Made by a program: the position numbers and the translations under genes. Shown here in pieces: positions 10,639 to 21,959 of a DNA stretch of 64,000 nucleotides. Position 1 is the stretch's first letter; each line of letters starts with the position of its first letter. Source of the stretch: Clavaria fumosa (Eukaryota; Basidiomycota; Agaricomycetes; Agaricales; Clavariaceae); the NCBI GenBank assembly GCA_951802425.1, contig OX637801.1:2046001-2110000 (forward strand), read 5' to 3'. The notes beneath the pieces are model-generated. The model had not been told where the DNA came from. It was given only the letters and a program-made list of their open reading frames with translations, and made no database searches.

Positions 10639-11395
10639 TGCTGCCACTGCCGCTGCTGCTGGTGGTGGTGGTGCTGGTCGCAATCACCGCCGCCACTTGC
10701 TGCTAGTCGCTGCCGCCGCTCGCCGCTGGGTGCTGCAGCCGCCTTCAAGCAGTTCAGGTGTGGTGGGGAGCGAGCGCGACCAAACATCGAGACGGTGGAG
10801 GGTTGGGCAGCAAGAGAGGATGGGGAAGAGAGAGGGAGTTTTGGACTTAGTGTGGCAACGAGCAAGTGTCAGACTTCAAAAAAAGATCAACATGGGATCA
10901 TGTGATCCCATGTTGAAATTTCTTTGAAGTCCGACGCGCCTCAGCCCCTTGTCTTGTTCTACCCGTCAGCAGCAACAACGACAGACGACAACCACGGTGG
11001 CGGTGGCTAGCAGTCATGGTGGCAGTGACCAGCAGGCAGCAATGGCGGCAGCGCTAGCAGCGAGGGCGGCGGCAGCAAGCGGCGGTGGCGGCAGCAAGTG
11101 GCAGTGGCGGCAGCATCCAGCAGCAGCGGCGGGTGGAAGCAACACCCAGCAGCGACCAGCAGCGGCGGGCGGCAGTGGCGGGCGGCAGCAACACCCAACG
11201 ATCAGCAGCAGCGGGCGGCAGGCGGCGGTGGCGGCAAGTAGCAGCGGCGGGCAGCAGCGGTGGCGGGCAGCAGCGGTGGGCAGCAGCAGTGGCGGGCAGC
11301 AGCGGCGGGCAGCAGCAGTGGCGGCAGGCGGCAGCAGTGGCGGTGGGCTGCAGCGGCAGTGGCGACAGCAGTGGCAGCGGTGTGGCAGCAGAGGT
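10639..11395. repeat. Triplet tract: rest of left arm, centre and inverted right arm
   Basis: GCC/GCT triplets continue to about 10745. A roughly 200-bp non-repetitive centre follows. From about 10965 to 11395 the + strand instead reads CAG/CGG (AGCAGCGGCGGGCAGC), the complement of the left arm. The centre holds a palindrome with 13-bp arms, CAACATGGGATCA/TGATCCCATGTTG (10890-10917), and then GACGCGCC. Open frames across it are repeat artefacts. Confidence 0.75.
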
Positions 11396-11539
11396 ACAAC
11401 TTACAACTACTTAGTATGACTTAATAAAATGTGAACTAAGACAAGATTAAGGCGAGTGGTGTGACTTAGGTAACTTAATCAGCTTATTTTGAGAATAAGT
11501 GTAATAAGTCACCCTAAGTGATTTGACATTTTGCTGATG

Positions 11540-12336
11540 CGTACCTGCAGAACTTTGGGGCATCTGAAGCTACTGTGCGCAGCCCCTCAGATGGGACAGC
11601 CCCTAAAAGTCCACCTGTATGTCTCTTTCTCATCAAATGCAACTCTAATGCTGATTATTAACATAATCCAAGGGTCTACAACGTCGACATCAACATTTGA
11701 AACGGTCTCATGCACGCAAAGTGTTGGCTCATGCTCGAGCCATACTGTGCATGACCTAGTACTCGGTCACACTAAATATTTGGGTGTTGTTCTCTTGCCA
11801 CTTCAAAGTTACGAATAAAATATCATTTCAGGGTGATGGGCATGCCTCTTGAGAAGGTATGTATGTAGTGTTAATAGTACTTTATAGGTCATATATTTTA
11901 TAGGAGTGAAATTAATCACTGAGTGTCCATTTTTGGCCCTAACCAGGAAGTCGGTCATACTTGATATTCTACATGATACAACCACTTCTCAGCTTTATTT
12001 TGGGGTTAAATCATCTCTAGTACATCTGTAGTTATGTGTGAACACAAATTATGGGATGTTGTTCAATCAAAATGTGCAATCAATGCCTGGCAAGTTGCTC
12101 TACCCTTGTTTTGCACAAATTGGTCTTGACTGACAAAAATGGCAATGATGTGCAATGTTAATAGTAGTCACTATAGCTTGTATGGTATTCATATTTTAGG
12201 TATGTCTATTGTCAATCAAATCTGGCCATAAATGAGGGCAGCAAGGCCATGCCAGACATGTAATTCAAGGTTGACTGACTACAGGGTGTGACCGAGTACC
12301 TGACTAAGCACAGTACGTGATGCTGCTTATGCTGAT
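11540..12336. other. AT-rich non-coding stretch
   Basis: About 800 bp between the fold-back element and a short ORF. I see no gene, tRNA or tandem repeat. Several introns or UTRs of a decayed gene could be hidden here, since an acceptor-like CTACAG precedes the next ORF. Confidence 0.35.
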
Positions 12337-12579
12337 GTGCACAAGGCGAGGATGCGCCTCAAGGAGATGCATAAGGCTACTGAGGTGCTGCAGGTGCAGC
12401 GTATAGTGGCAAAGATCAGGTTGAGAGAGGCTGATCGCCAAATTGGCGCGATTCACGGAGCATTGGGCAGGCTACACATTCCTGAGATCTCACTCAGTGA
12501 TGATGAGGGTAGTCTTGTGAGTGACTGCGAGACTGTACAGGAAATCCCATCCAGTGATGCAGACTATTCTTCGGTTTGA
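12337..12579 (+). CDS. Hypothetical coiled-coil fragment (80 aa)
   Basis: Translates as a Lys/Arg/Glu-rich heptad-like stretch (MHKARMRLKEMHKATEVLQV) followed by an acidic Ser/Asp tail (SLSDDEGSLVSDCE). It could be the last exon of a longer gene that starts upstream. I do not recognise the family. The composition looks more protein-like than the surrounding random frames, but the evidence is weak. Confidence 0.3.
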   Translation: MHKARMRLKEMHKATEVLQVQRIVAKIRLREADRQIGAIHGALGRLHIPEISLSDDEGSLVSDCETVQEIPSSDADYSSV

Positions 12580-12759
12580 CTTGATAATTTGTACCTCTGT
12601 AACTCCAGCCTTGATTCCCTTATACCAAGACTATTCAATAATGCTTTGTATTCAATAGGGGAGATCACAGTAGCAATTTCGACCCGTTTTCGACCCATTT
12701 TCAAGTAGTTTTCAAATTGTAATTCAGCAGCATTTTGGAATGGGAACCGTTTTCGACTC

Positions 12760-12836
12760 TGACAGTGGCGGCAGCAAGTGCGACAGCAGCGGCAGCAAGT
12801 GCGACGGCGGCAGGACAGTGGTGGCAGCACACATTG
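12760..12836. repeat. CAG/CGG triplet tract left of the KDZ composite element
   Basis: Reads GACAGTGGCGGCAGCAAG-type units. The right flank of the composite element (27087-27350) is a tract of the same sense, including the shared ACAGTGGTGGCAGCA. This fits insertion of the whole 14-kb unit into one triplet tract. Confidence 0.6.
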
Positions 12837-12886
12837 TTCAGTCAGATATTTCAATTACAGTTGCTGTACCGGAGGGTGAATATCCT
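12837..12886 (+). repeat. Left terminal inverted repeat of the KDZ composite
   Basis: TTCAGTCAGATATTTCAATT, then up to ACCGGAGGGTGAATATCCT. It is paired with 27036-27086 on the other strand, with identical spacing between the two conserved blocks. Confidence 0.55.
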
Positions 12887-13109
12887 AGGGCAAAGAAGTA
12901 GCAACGGACTCCGGCGGAGATATTCACATTATGCAGTACAGTTGCAAGTGGCAGAAGGATATTGACTACAACAGACATGGCGCCCCCGGATCAGCCACAA
13001 GAGTGAGATGAATAATCCCTAGCAGTCAGCATCAGGTGCCGGACAACACAGGAATAATCCGTTGCCATCTGCACCCTATCTGCTGGAAAGTGAAGAATAA
13101 TAATCATAT

Positions 13110-15690
13110 GCATGGGCTCAGCTCCGCCGGACAATGCAAAAATATTCATTAGCCATCACAACAAGCTCTGCCGAACATTGCGAGAATATTCATCAACCAT
13201 TAGGCATAGCTCCGCCAGACCATGCCAGAATATTCAACCACCATTTAGCATGGCTCCGCCGGACATTGCCAGAATATTTGTTAGCCATTATGACCAGCTC
13301 CGCCGGACTATGCTAGAATATTCTGCAACCATTTGGCATAGCCCCGCCGGACTATGCTAGAATATTTGTTAGCCATTACGACCAGCTCCGCCGGACTATG
13401 CTAGAATATTCAGCCACCATTTGGCATAGCTCCACCGAACATTGCGAGAATATTCATCAACCATTGAGCATAGCCCTGCCGGACTATGCTAGAATATTTG
13501 TTAGCCATTACAACCAGCTCCGCCGGACTATGCTAGAATATTCAGCCACCATTTGGCATAGCTCCGCCGGACATTGCCAGAATATTTGTTAGCCATTACA
13601 ACCAGCTCCGCCGGACTATGCTAGAATATTCAGCCACCATTTGGCATAGCTCCGCCGAACATTGTGAGAATATTCATCAACCGTTGAGCATAGCTCTGCT
13701 GGACTATGCTAGAATATTCTGCCACCATTTGGCATAGCCCCGCCAGACTATGCTAGAATATTCTGCAACCATTTGGCATAGCCCTGCCGGACTATGCTAG
13801 AATATTTGTTAGCCATTATGACCAGCTCCGCCGGACTATGCTAGAATATTCAGCCACCATTTGGCATAGCTCTGCCGGACATTGCCAGAATATTTGTTAG
13901 CCATTACAACCAGCTCCGCTGGACTATGCTAGAATATTCAGCCACCATTTGGCATAGCTCCGCCGGACATTGCCAGAATATTTGTTAGCCATTACAACCA
14001 GCTCCGCCGGACTATGCTAGAATATTCAGCCACCATTTGGCATAGCTCTGCCGAACATTGTGAGAATATCCATCAACCATTGAGCATAGCTCTGCCAGAC
14101 TATGCTAGAATATTCAGAATATTCAGCCACCATTTGGCATAGCTCCGCCGAACATTGCGAGAATATCCATCAACCATTGAGCATAGCTCCGCCAGACTAT
14201 GCTAGAATATTCAGCCACCATTTGGCATAGCTCTGCCGAACATTGTGAGAATATTCATCAACCATTGAGCATAGCTCCGCCAGACTATGCTAGAATATTT
14301 GTTAGCCATTACGACCAGCTCCGCCAGACTATGCTAGAATATTCTGCCACCATTTGGCATAGCTCTGCCGAACATTGTGAGAATATTCATCAACCATTGA
14401 GCATAGCTCCGCCGGACTATGCTAGAATATTTGTTAGCCATTACGACCAGCTCCGCCGGACTATGCTAGAATATTCAGCCAAAATTTGGCATAGCTCTGC
14501 CGAACATTGTGAGAATATCCATCAACCATTGAGCATAGCTCTGCCGGACTATGCTAGAATATTCAGAATATTCAGCCACCATTTGGCATAGCTCTGCCAA
14601 ACATTGCGAGAATATCCATCAACCATTGAGCATAGCTCCGCCAGACTATGCTAGAATATTCAGCCACCATTTGGCATAGCTCTGCCGAACATTGTGAGAA
14701 TATTCATCAACCATTGAGCATAGCTCCGCTGGACTATGCTAGAATATTTGTTAGCCATTACAACCAGCTCCGCCGGACTATGCTAGAATATTCAGCCACC
14801 ATTTGGCATAGCTCTGCCGAACATTGTGAGAATATTCATCAACCATTGAGCATAGCTCCACCAGACTATGCTAGAATATTTGTTAGCCATTACAACCAGC
14901 TCCGCCGGACTATGCTAGAATATTCAGCCACCATTTGGCATAGCTCCGCCGGACATTGCCAGAATATTTGTTAGCCATTACAACCAGCTCTGCCGGACTA
15001 TGCTAGAATATTCAGCCACCATTTGGCATAGCTCTGCCAAACATTGCCAGAATATTTGTTAGCCATTACAACCAGCTCCGCCGGACTATGCTAGAATATT
15101 CAGCCACCATTTGGCATAGCTCCGCCGAACATTGCGAGGATATCCATCAACCATTGAGCATAGCTCTGCCGGACTATGCTAGAATATTCAGCCACCATTT
15201 GGCATAGCCCCACCAGACATTGCCAGAATATTTGTTAGCCATTACAACCAGCTCCGCTGGACTATGCTAGAATATTCTGCCACCATTTGGCATAGCTCCG
15301 CCAAACATTGTGAGAATATTCATCAACCATTGAGCATAGCTCCGCCGGACTATGCTAGAATATTTGTTAGCCATTACGACCAGCTCTGCCGGACTATGCT
15401 AGAATATTCTGCCACCATTTGGCATAGCCCCGCTGGACTATGCTAGAATATTTGTTAGCCATTACAACCAGCTCCGCCGGACTATGCTAGAATATTCTGC
15501 CACCATTTGGCATAGCTCCGCCGGACATTGCCAGAATATTCATCAGCCATTAAACATGGCTCCACCAGACTATACCAGAATATTTGTTAGCCATCTTGCC
15601 CAGCTCCGCCAGACAATGGCAGAATATTCATCAGCCATTAGGCATGGCTCCAGAACTTTCATGAGCCATTAAGCATGCCAGACAATGCCA
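13110..15690 (+). repeat. Minisatellite array 1 (44-bp unit, about 58 copies)
   Basis: Units read AGCTCCGCCGGACTATGCTA then GAATATTCAGCCACCATTTG GCAT, or the variant ending GAATATTTGTTAGCCATTAC. Several variants alternate in a higher-order pattern. Every unit has the palindrome GAATATTC or its GAATATTT variant. With a 44-bp unit the frame repeats every 132 bp, giving open frames of up to 130 aa (MLEYSATIWHSSAEHCENIH) that I treat as artefacts. The array lies between the left terminus and the 3' end of the KDZ gene. Confidence 0.9.
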
Positions 15691-15751
15691 GAATAATCCT
15701 GAGCAAATTCATTCACCCTTGATCTGCTAGACTGAACAGGTATGAGAAAAT

Positions 15752-18700
15752 CTAGCCTCCTCCACTAACCATAGTGGTTGCCTTATCACATAAATCCTCT
15801 GCTTCTTGCTCAAATTGCTCCCATACATTTGCCTGCCTGAATGCGTAGCATGTCAAACCACTCTTTGCCTCTTCCATCTCTCCCAGTCTCATCCACTCCT
15901 CTTTCCTATGCCTGAAGAAGGCTACTGTCCATTGCATCTCATGTTTTAGCAAGTTGACTTCCTCATCCCATCTCTGAAATCGTGCACTTGCTCTCAACCA
16001 GTTGACTCTGTAGACTAATCAAAGTTGCCAGACATTTCATGCATATTAATGATTTGTCACTTACATTCCTTCATTTGCTCACTCTGCTCTCCTTCCACAT
16101 TGACATCCAATCTCCAAAACCATGGTAGTTTGTCTGATCGCTGTCCAAACCTATTTTCTTCTATGATATCACCTGGCATCTTCAAGTCTTCCTTGGTGAT
16201 GTCATTGAATGTTGGCTCTGTAACACCCAATCTGCATAAAGCAGACTTAGCCCGCTTGTAATCTTGTACTGCCTGCTGGACTCTTGACTCCATCAAGTTC
16301 AAAAAAGCAATGACTGAAAGAGAGGACAAGAAGTTAGCCCTGGATGAGTTGATGAAATGGCTTGAACCAACATGGGTATTAGAATGGAAGGACCTAGAGG
16401 AGAAGGCAATGACTCAACAGGGAGATGCTCTTTTGGTGTACGATGTCACAAATGTGAAAGGCCAGTACTTGGAAAACATATCTATAGTTGCTATATTGCC
16501 TGGCTAATGGCATACACTTTTACACAGAACCAGGTTGTGCTGAGGTTCTACTGGAGCTTTCTCAAAAACATCGTGCTGCTGGAAATCTATCTGGCATATC
16601 TAATCTCTTGGCTCTAGGATTGAGCATAGAAGCCACTCAGTGAGTCGTATTGCAAAGTTCCATTGCCTGTCATTCACAACAAAATAGGGCCTCTTTGGTT
16701 GCCTATACACAGTCTTTGAGGCAACCCTCACTCTCTGATAAAAAGGAGTTGGAGGAAAAGCGAAGGCACCTCCAGATTGAGATCAGCAAATATGAGAAGA
16801 AATGGGCCACTTTATCTCTCTTTGAAGAAGCCATTGAACTGCAGGCAAACCATTCATCTCAGCTCGATGAAGAAGTCAGTGTCGATGTTGCTGCTTCTGA
16901 TGATGAGGAAGATGTAGTAGTACAGCCCGAGGCTGTGACACTATTTCTGCCCTCTAATTTGTCCAAAGAAGTTCGGCAATTACATAACTTGGATGAGATG
17001 GGGAACTGGGAGGCAAAGCTTTGCATAGGGCAGATGAATGATGCTTTACGGCGGCTCAGGATTGCTTTGGGTGAGAAGTCTATGATATATAGGGCAAATG
17101 TAAGTTTTAGCTCTGCTGTCATTGACGATCTAACTGCCATTAGGTCCGAAATGCTCGCAGCCAGAAAACTTCAACACGAGCATGGAGCCAGGTGAAGCAG
17201 GTGACAATAGATTGTGCTGTGCCAAGTCATCAGCAAAGACACATGTGAGAATATGGGGATTTGCTTACATGCTCTAGACATTTTCTTCCAATTGGAATCC
17301 TGCATGTAGCTGTCCAGTATCTCCTGCCGATGTGGTTGAGACATGCCCCTTGTATGGCTTGCTGCCTTATTAAGTGATGACCAAAGGCTTTCCAATACTT
17401 CCCCATCCAACTGCCCCACACCTTGCACAAAGTTCAAAGAGAACCGTGCAAAACATTTTTGGATGTGAGCACCTAAGTGGAATTTTCCAACTGCAGTTAT
17501 CACTTCAAGATCCTCCCGCACATACAAGTGCCCACTGGCATCAACTCGCTGCTGAAAATTGATGTGCCACTCACATCCAACATCATATACAAAAATGACT
17601 CTCTTGGCAAGTAAGACTTGCTTAAGAGCCTGACAGAAAGAATAGTCAATGTTCATCTGTCTTTGGCAATGTCAATTGGGAGAACAGAATTCAATGGCAT
17701 TCCCCACACACCTCTCTCCTTTTTGGAGATCCACTACACTATGAGGATAGAAACAGCCATGGCGTCCACATGCAGATGCAGCCACTCCAGTAGCACGTAA
17801 ATGGTTTCTTTGCAATCCACTGTGTCCATTTGCTTGGGTTATTGCACGGTGGTTGTGACATTTAGACTTCTGAAAGTGAATTGTCAATAACTATAGAGGA
17901 AATAATGCAGGAAATTTGGACCTGTTTTATCTCAATAGATGCCTTAATATGTTCCTGATATACTGCATCTTCAACCATATAACCTCGTCCATCACTGAGA
18001 TAGACATCCTCCTCTGGCTTCTTAGTTACAACATTTTCCAGTTTGAAATTGCCATCTGCAACAATTGATGGTTCATAGATGGATCTATATGCTCCTGTTA
18101 CTCTGAACATCTTCACAAGATGTGAAATTACTTACAGGTCTTCTGCATGTTTGACTTCATGCTCTGAGACATTTATTCCAGGTTGAGGACAACTGGGACA
18201 AAAGAGTGCCAAATCTCCAGGTTTTTGCATCTGGTTGGGGTTATGTGCAACGCCTGTCCGCTTCAAGGACTTGAGGTACCTCCACTCCCTTGATACCCTC
18301 ATGAGTTCTTGGTAACGATCCTGGAAAAAGATAATCAATAATTTTTCAAAGAGACTTTCCATGTGTGATATACATACTGGAACAAGTGAAGGAAGCCTGT
18401 TGTATGTTATTCTCTGCAGCTTGGTGTAGAAATTACGAGCTGATGTGTGGCACTCCAAAGTTTCAATATGAAACTGATCAAGGACATTGAAGGTAAACGC
18501 TGTGGAGGGCCTCTTGAGGGTAGATGGGAAAAATCGCATACAAAGCAGCTGCATGTGTGCTGGTAGGGCATCTTCACAATTACACCATTGCACTTGACGC
18601 TTGTAGATTCCTGAGGTAGTCACAAACACCATGCTTTTTCCCCTCTGAAATGCACCATCCTCAACATCTGGTTGTATGTCCCCTTCTGATTCTCCCTCTT

Positions 18701-19365
18701 GAACAAGATCATCCTCCCAGATGTCATCCCCAGGGGTGTGAACAGAACTGGCAAAGAGTGTTGGGCAAGGTTTCCCATCATGTCCAAGGTGAATAAGGAG
18801 TCCTAAATTTCCCAGGTCCTCTCTCTCAAAGAACTTCCCTGTCCATCTCCATATACGATGGAAAGGAAGATGTTGATGTTGTACCAGGCAACAGTTGTGA
18901 CAAAGAACTTGTTGGCCTGGCAACAGTCAAGACAATGAAATAAGGCTAATGGTCCACCACAAACCACACAACTAGAGTCATGTGGGAGAGCCTCAAGTCC
19001 AACTATTGCAGAGAGGTGAAGACTGCACGCATCCTCTTTCCACTCTTGCAGGAAGTCATTTTGAGTCTAAATAATTTTGAGTAAGACATATGGTCATACA
19101 GTGTGTTTGGTTTGCACACCTTTCCCTTCCGCAAATGTTTGGGAGTAGGACTTTTTGGTGTCTCAAATTCCAAAGTCATTGAAGCCAAGGCTTCAGGACT
19201 TATCTCTCTGCCTCGTTTCTTTGATGGTGATTGAGATACAGCCCTCCTTTCTTGGAATACTGGCTGATCTCTCCCTACCACCTTCCTGCCCCTTGTCCTC
19301 TCCTTAACCTCAAAAACCCTCTCTATGGCTCGTGTTGCTCCTTTCTTGCGAATGACTGCATGCAT
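15752..19365 (-). pseudogene. KDZ (Kyakuja-Dileera-Zisupton) transposase gene, broken by an internal inversion
   Basis: Minus-strand exons in order: basic N-terminus (19003-19365, start chosen at MHAVIRKKGATRAIER); a Cys cluster of CxC2 type with DSSCVVCGGPLALFHCLDC and LPFHRIWRWTGKFFERED (18132-18970); VADGNFKLENVVTKKPEEDV (17862-18116); CHNHRA and CGRHGCFYPHSVVDLQKGER (17672-17887); the core YDVGCEWHINFQQRV, HLGAHIQKCFARF, DGEVLESLWSSLN and DSNWKKM (17270-17656). The next stretch of the protein is on the plus strand (16310-17207, separate entry). The ending resumes on the minus strand: MESRVQQAVQDYKRAKSALC and QRSDKLPWFWRL (16057-16305), then ARFQRWDEEVNLLKHEMQW (15752-15997). No stop codons were noticed in the exons, so the inversion is the main lesion. 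Confidence 0.8.
16310..17207 (+). pseudogene. Inverted internal segment of the KDZ transposase gene
   Basis: Plus-strand exons encode the part missing from the minus-strand gene. They are REDKKLALDELMKWLEPTWV (16316 on), then SHQQ-like text to SLSDKKELEEKRRHLQIEIS and VTLFLPSNLSKEV, then QMNDALRRLRIALGEKSMIY (16650-17103). After a GTAAGT...TTAG intron (17101-17150) comes NARSQKTSTRAWSQVK. In other KDZ proteins these blocks come after DSNWKKM and directly before the YKRAKSALCRLG block. Both breakpoints fall in or beside introns: about 16310-16320 (next to a TTTCAG acceptor) and about 17207-17265. Confidence 0.8.
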
Positions 19366-19695
19366 GGTTGGTTTCACATTAAACAAAGTCACATGATCAC
19401 ATGAGGTGAGACAGGAACGTGACCAACGAAGCCTCATCATGTGCAGCCTTTGTCCTGAAGCTCACCACTAGATTCACATTGTGTCATGAAGTCTCAACAG
19501 CTTGTTGTTACTCTGAGCAACAGTGTAGATAAATATAAAATGATCATAGTTTTTCATACATAACATGTGAAAAACTTGGTCACTGCTGTCGAATGCATGA
19601 TTGAACTACAACAGTTCACATGACAGAAAAAATGATTCATGAAGCAGAAGTATGATTTCACAACGTAGAAATTATTTGTACAAGGCAAGAAATTC

Positions 19696-21389
19696 CTAGA
19701 ACATGTAGTAAAAATCTCGGGAGGCCTTCCAGATGGTCAAGAAGCTGGCAGGAGTCCCATACAGGAGGCGCTTCCCCCAGCCCGCAATTCCTCCACTTGT
19801 AATCTCCAAGCCACTCTTGCCTGCTTTCTGCCCTTTCCAGCCACATGAACAAGAGACAGAATAAAAACCGGGCTTTGCCATCTCAGTGCCAATTGTCAGT
19901 ATATGAACAGCATGACAGACTGGGCACTGTGGCGAAATCAGGTCCCCGAGCAGACGGAGATTCTTGTGCCACCAAACATACTCGAGGCTGATGAATGGTG
20001 AAAATACCTTGACTGATGTATGGGCACCGAGGCCCTCTTCCTCTTTCAAAAGTTCGGGGAGAATTCGAACAATGGAAAAACACTCAACGAAATTCTTGAT
20101 GACAAGTTTCAGCAAAAATGAGGTTGCCAAGTGTGGATAAAAGTTCGGTTGACCAAACCCGATGATGTGGTTGAAATACTGACTGCTGGTTGTGAGAAAG
20201 TAGGCAGAAACTCAAAATAAGCCACTTACGCCTTCGCAAACTTTTGCATTGCGAAGAGGGACGCATCCGTCTCCCACATACTCCCACATACCTCCATAAT
20301 GAGCATCGAGTGCGCACCCTTGGCAAACGATGTGAGATCTGGCCCAAGAATCGCTTCTAGAAACTAAAAATGAATGTATCCAGATCACTAATATCAAAAA
20401 TCATGTGAAGAAAGACTTACCACTCCGATTTCAAGGGCTGTGCCTGGGGTGCAATGGGGATCGCCACTGTCTGGGTCGGTATGCGTGTATAAAAAGACAA
20501 GGAGATGCGTAACTCTCTTTCTGAATAAGAGAATAGTAATAAACATCAGAAATTGACTTATAAATAAAAAATAAGACTTACTGTTGAATATGTTTTACAA
20601 ATTTCGCCAAGATCGACTGGTGCTTCTGCAACGACTTGATGTCCAATGGAATAACATCCAGCTTGACTTCTAATTCGAGGAATTCCTTTCCCTCTGATTC
20701 TGGGGTGTACCACCCACTCAGCATGTTCGCCACAGACTTGAAAGGATCACCCCTTTCAGTGATGGAGCTGAGGTGAATATTGACAAGGGCGATTGAGTCG
20801 GTGTTTTGGCGTGCGTAGTGTCCTCGGAGTGTGGCAGGCTTGACTAACCCAAACAGTTGTGGGATGGGTTGATCATCATGGTGAAGGGGCTAAGAGCTCA
20901 AAATTTTAGTTCCTACCACACAAGGTATGAAAATAAAACCATACATGATAGGGCTCGTTCCAAGTGTCAGACCTGATATGGCAACTCACACACATGAACT
21001 TTGTGTTTGCCTGGGCAACCAGGTGCTGCCCCCCTGGGATACTCAAGCACCTGTCACACATCGTTCGTGGACAGTAATCGCAATTTAGAGATAGCCCGCC
21101 ATTCCCACACCCAGAACACCACTATGGGGCAGTCAGGTCAGATCCAATGGCAAATCCAAAGGGGGTCCACTCACCTCATCATTTGCCTCTGGGTCTGCGG
21201 GATGAACCGTAGGCTGATCTCCTGATCAACATAATCAGAATGGACAGACACACCAGTGCTTACCAGAACGAGAGCAGGATCCTTGCGTGCTGGTGCAGGA
21301 TCAGCAGACTTGGGATAGTCCTTAGGCAGGGTGGCTCTCATAGCAGGAGCACCAGATGACCTCTTAGCAGATTGCTTAGTCCTAGCCAT
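19696..21389 (-). CDS. Histone H3-tail-like, PHD-like zinc-finger protein (457 aa, 7 exons)
   Basis: My gene model is complement of 19696-20185, 20230-20363, 20421-20520, 20582-20889, 20945-21121, 21175-21213 and 21264-21389. The total is 1374 bp, 458 codons with stop, all introns GT-AG of 44-57 bp and no internal stop. The protein begins MARTKQSAKRSSGAPAM, close to the histone H3 tail (ARTKQ around K4 is identical; the K9 region is altered). A Cys-rich finger follows (CSGC, CDYC, CDRC and CVSCH), PHD-like in spacing. The middle has LRGHYARQNTDSIALVNIHL and ILGPDLTSFAKGAHSML. The C-terminus has a zinc-ribbon-like CPVC...CSCGWKG. I recall large families of such uncharacterised proteins in agaricomycetes; the molecular function is unknown. 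A nuclear, chromatin-reader or decoy role is inference. Confidence 0.75.
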
Positions 21390-21959
21390 GATTGTGTGAA
21401 CGGACAAGGCAGACAAGGCGTCACGACTCAAAGTGTCGGCCGAACACGTCACGTGACTTAAAAGATCATGCGGAATGCGGTAAACAACGCACAGCATAGA
21501 CGTCAGTTTAAAGACGAAGTGCAATTCATTGACATTTTTTTTCACTCAACAAAAAATCCTAACTACGCAGCTCAGTGGTGTGGAACCCCCAATGCGGGCC
21601 CTCATTGGGAGCACCCCACCACATGAACCTTACATGAATATGATGTCTACAACTACAAAAGATGAGAAAACGCAGAAACCGGTAGTTGGTGCCAACACCT
21701 GTGGCTGAGTGTTGGGGTTGCACATTGCAAAGTCACCTGAAATTGCTTAAGTAAAAAGGGGATGTTGAAGTGGTACACTTACCTTGTCCTAATCTCTCCA
21801 TCTCAATGGCCGACCGCATGGGTAGTAAGCATAGAATCGGGCTGGTCCAAAAATCAGTAAGTGAGAGGAGGGTGAGATGTGCATACCTTGTGAGTGTCAC
21901 TACCCAAGGGTAGTAGGAACCGACCAAGTTGGTGAGGAAGGCCACCGAGAGCCACACAC

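Larger units (their letters stand above)
5017..11539. mobile_element. Fold-back element with triplet-repeat arms and CATCAGCAAAA ends
   Basis: Left end 5017-5037 (CATCAGCAAAACGTCAAAC) and right end (reverse complement of 11519-11539, CATCAGCAAAATGTCAAAT) are inverted copies. Inside each end is a CTTAA/TTAAG-rich belt (about 5030-5190 and 11400-11520). Next come triplet arms: GCC/GCT on the + strand at 5195-10745 (split by copia-1) and the complementary CAG/CGG sense at 10950-11395. Without the 4.5-kb copia-1 insertion the element is about 2 kb. It encodes no credible protein. It looks like a non-autonomous fold-back transposon; no clear target duplication was found. Confidence 0.5.

Noticed and set aside
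13110..15690. Array 1 as a CRISPR array
   Set aside because: Units are contiguous 44-bp variants without unique spacers, there are no cas genes, and the genome is eukaryotic.
16650..17195. Plus-strand 181-aa ORF as an independent gene
   Set aside because: Its sequence is the missing internal part of the minus-strand KDZ protein, so an inversion explains it better.
21175..21389. A true histone H3 gene or pseudogene
   Set aside because: Only the first dozen or so residues resemble H3; no histone fold follows, and the exons lead into a zinc finger.
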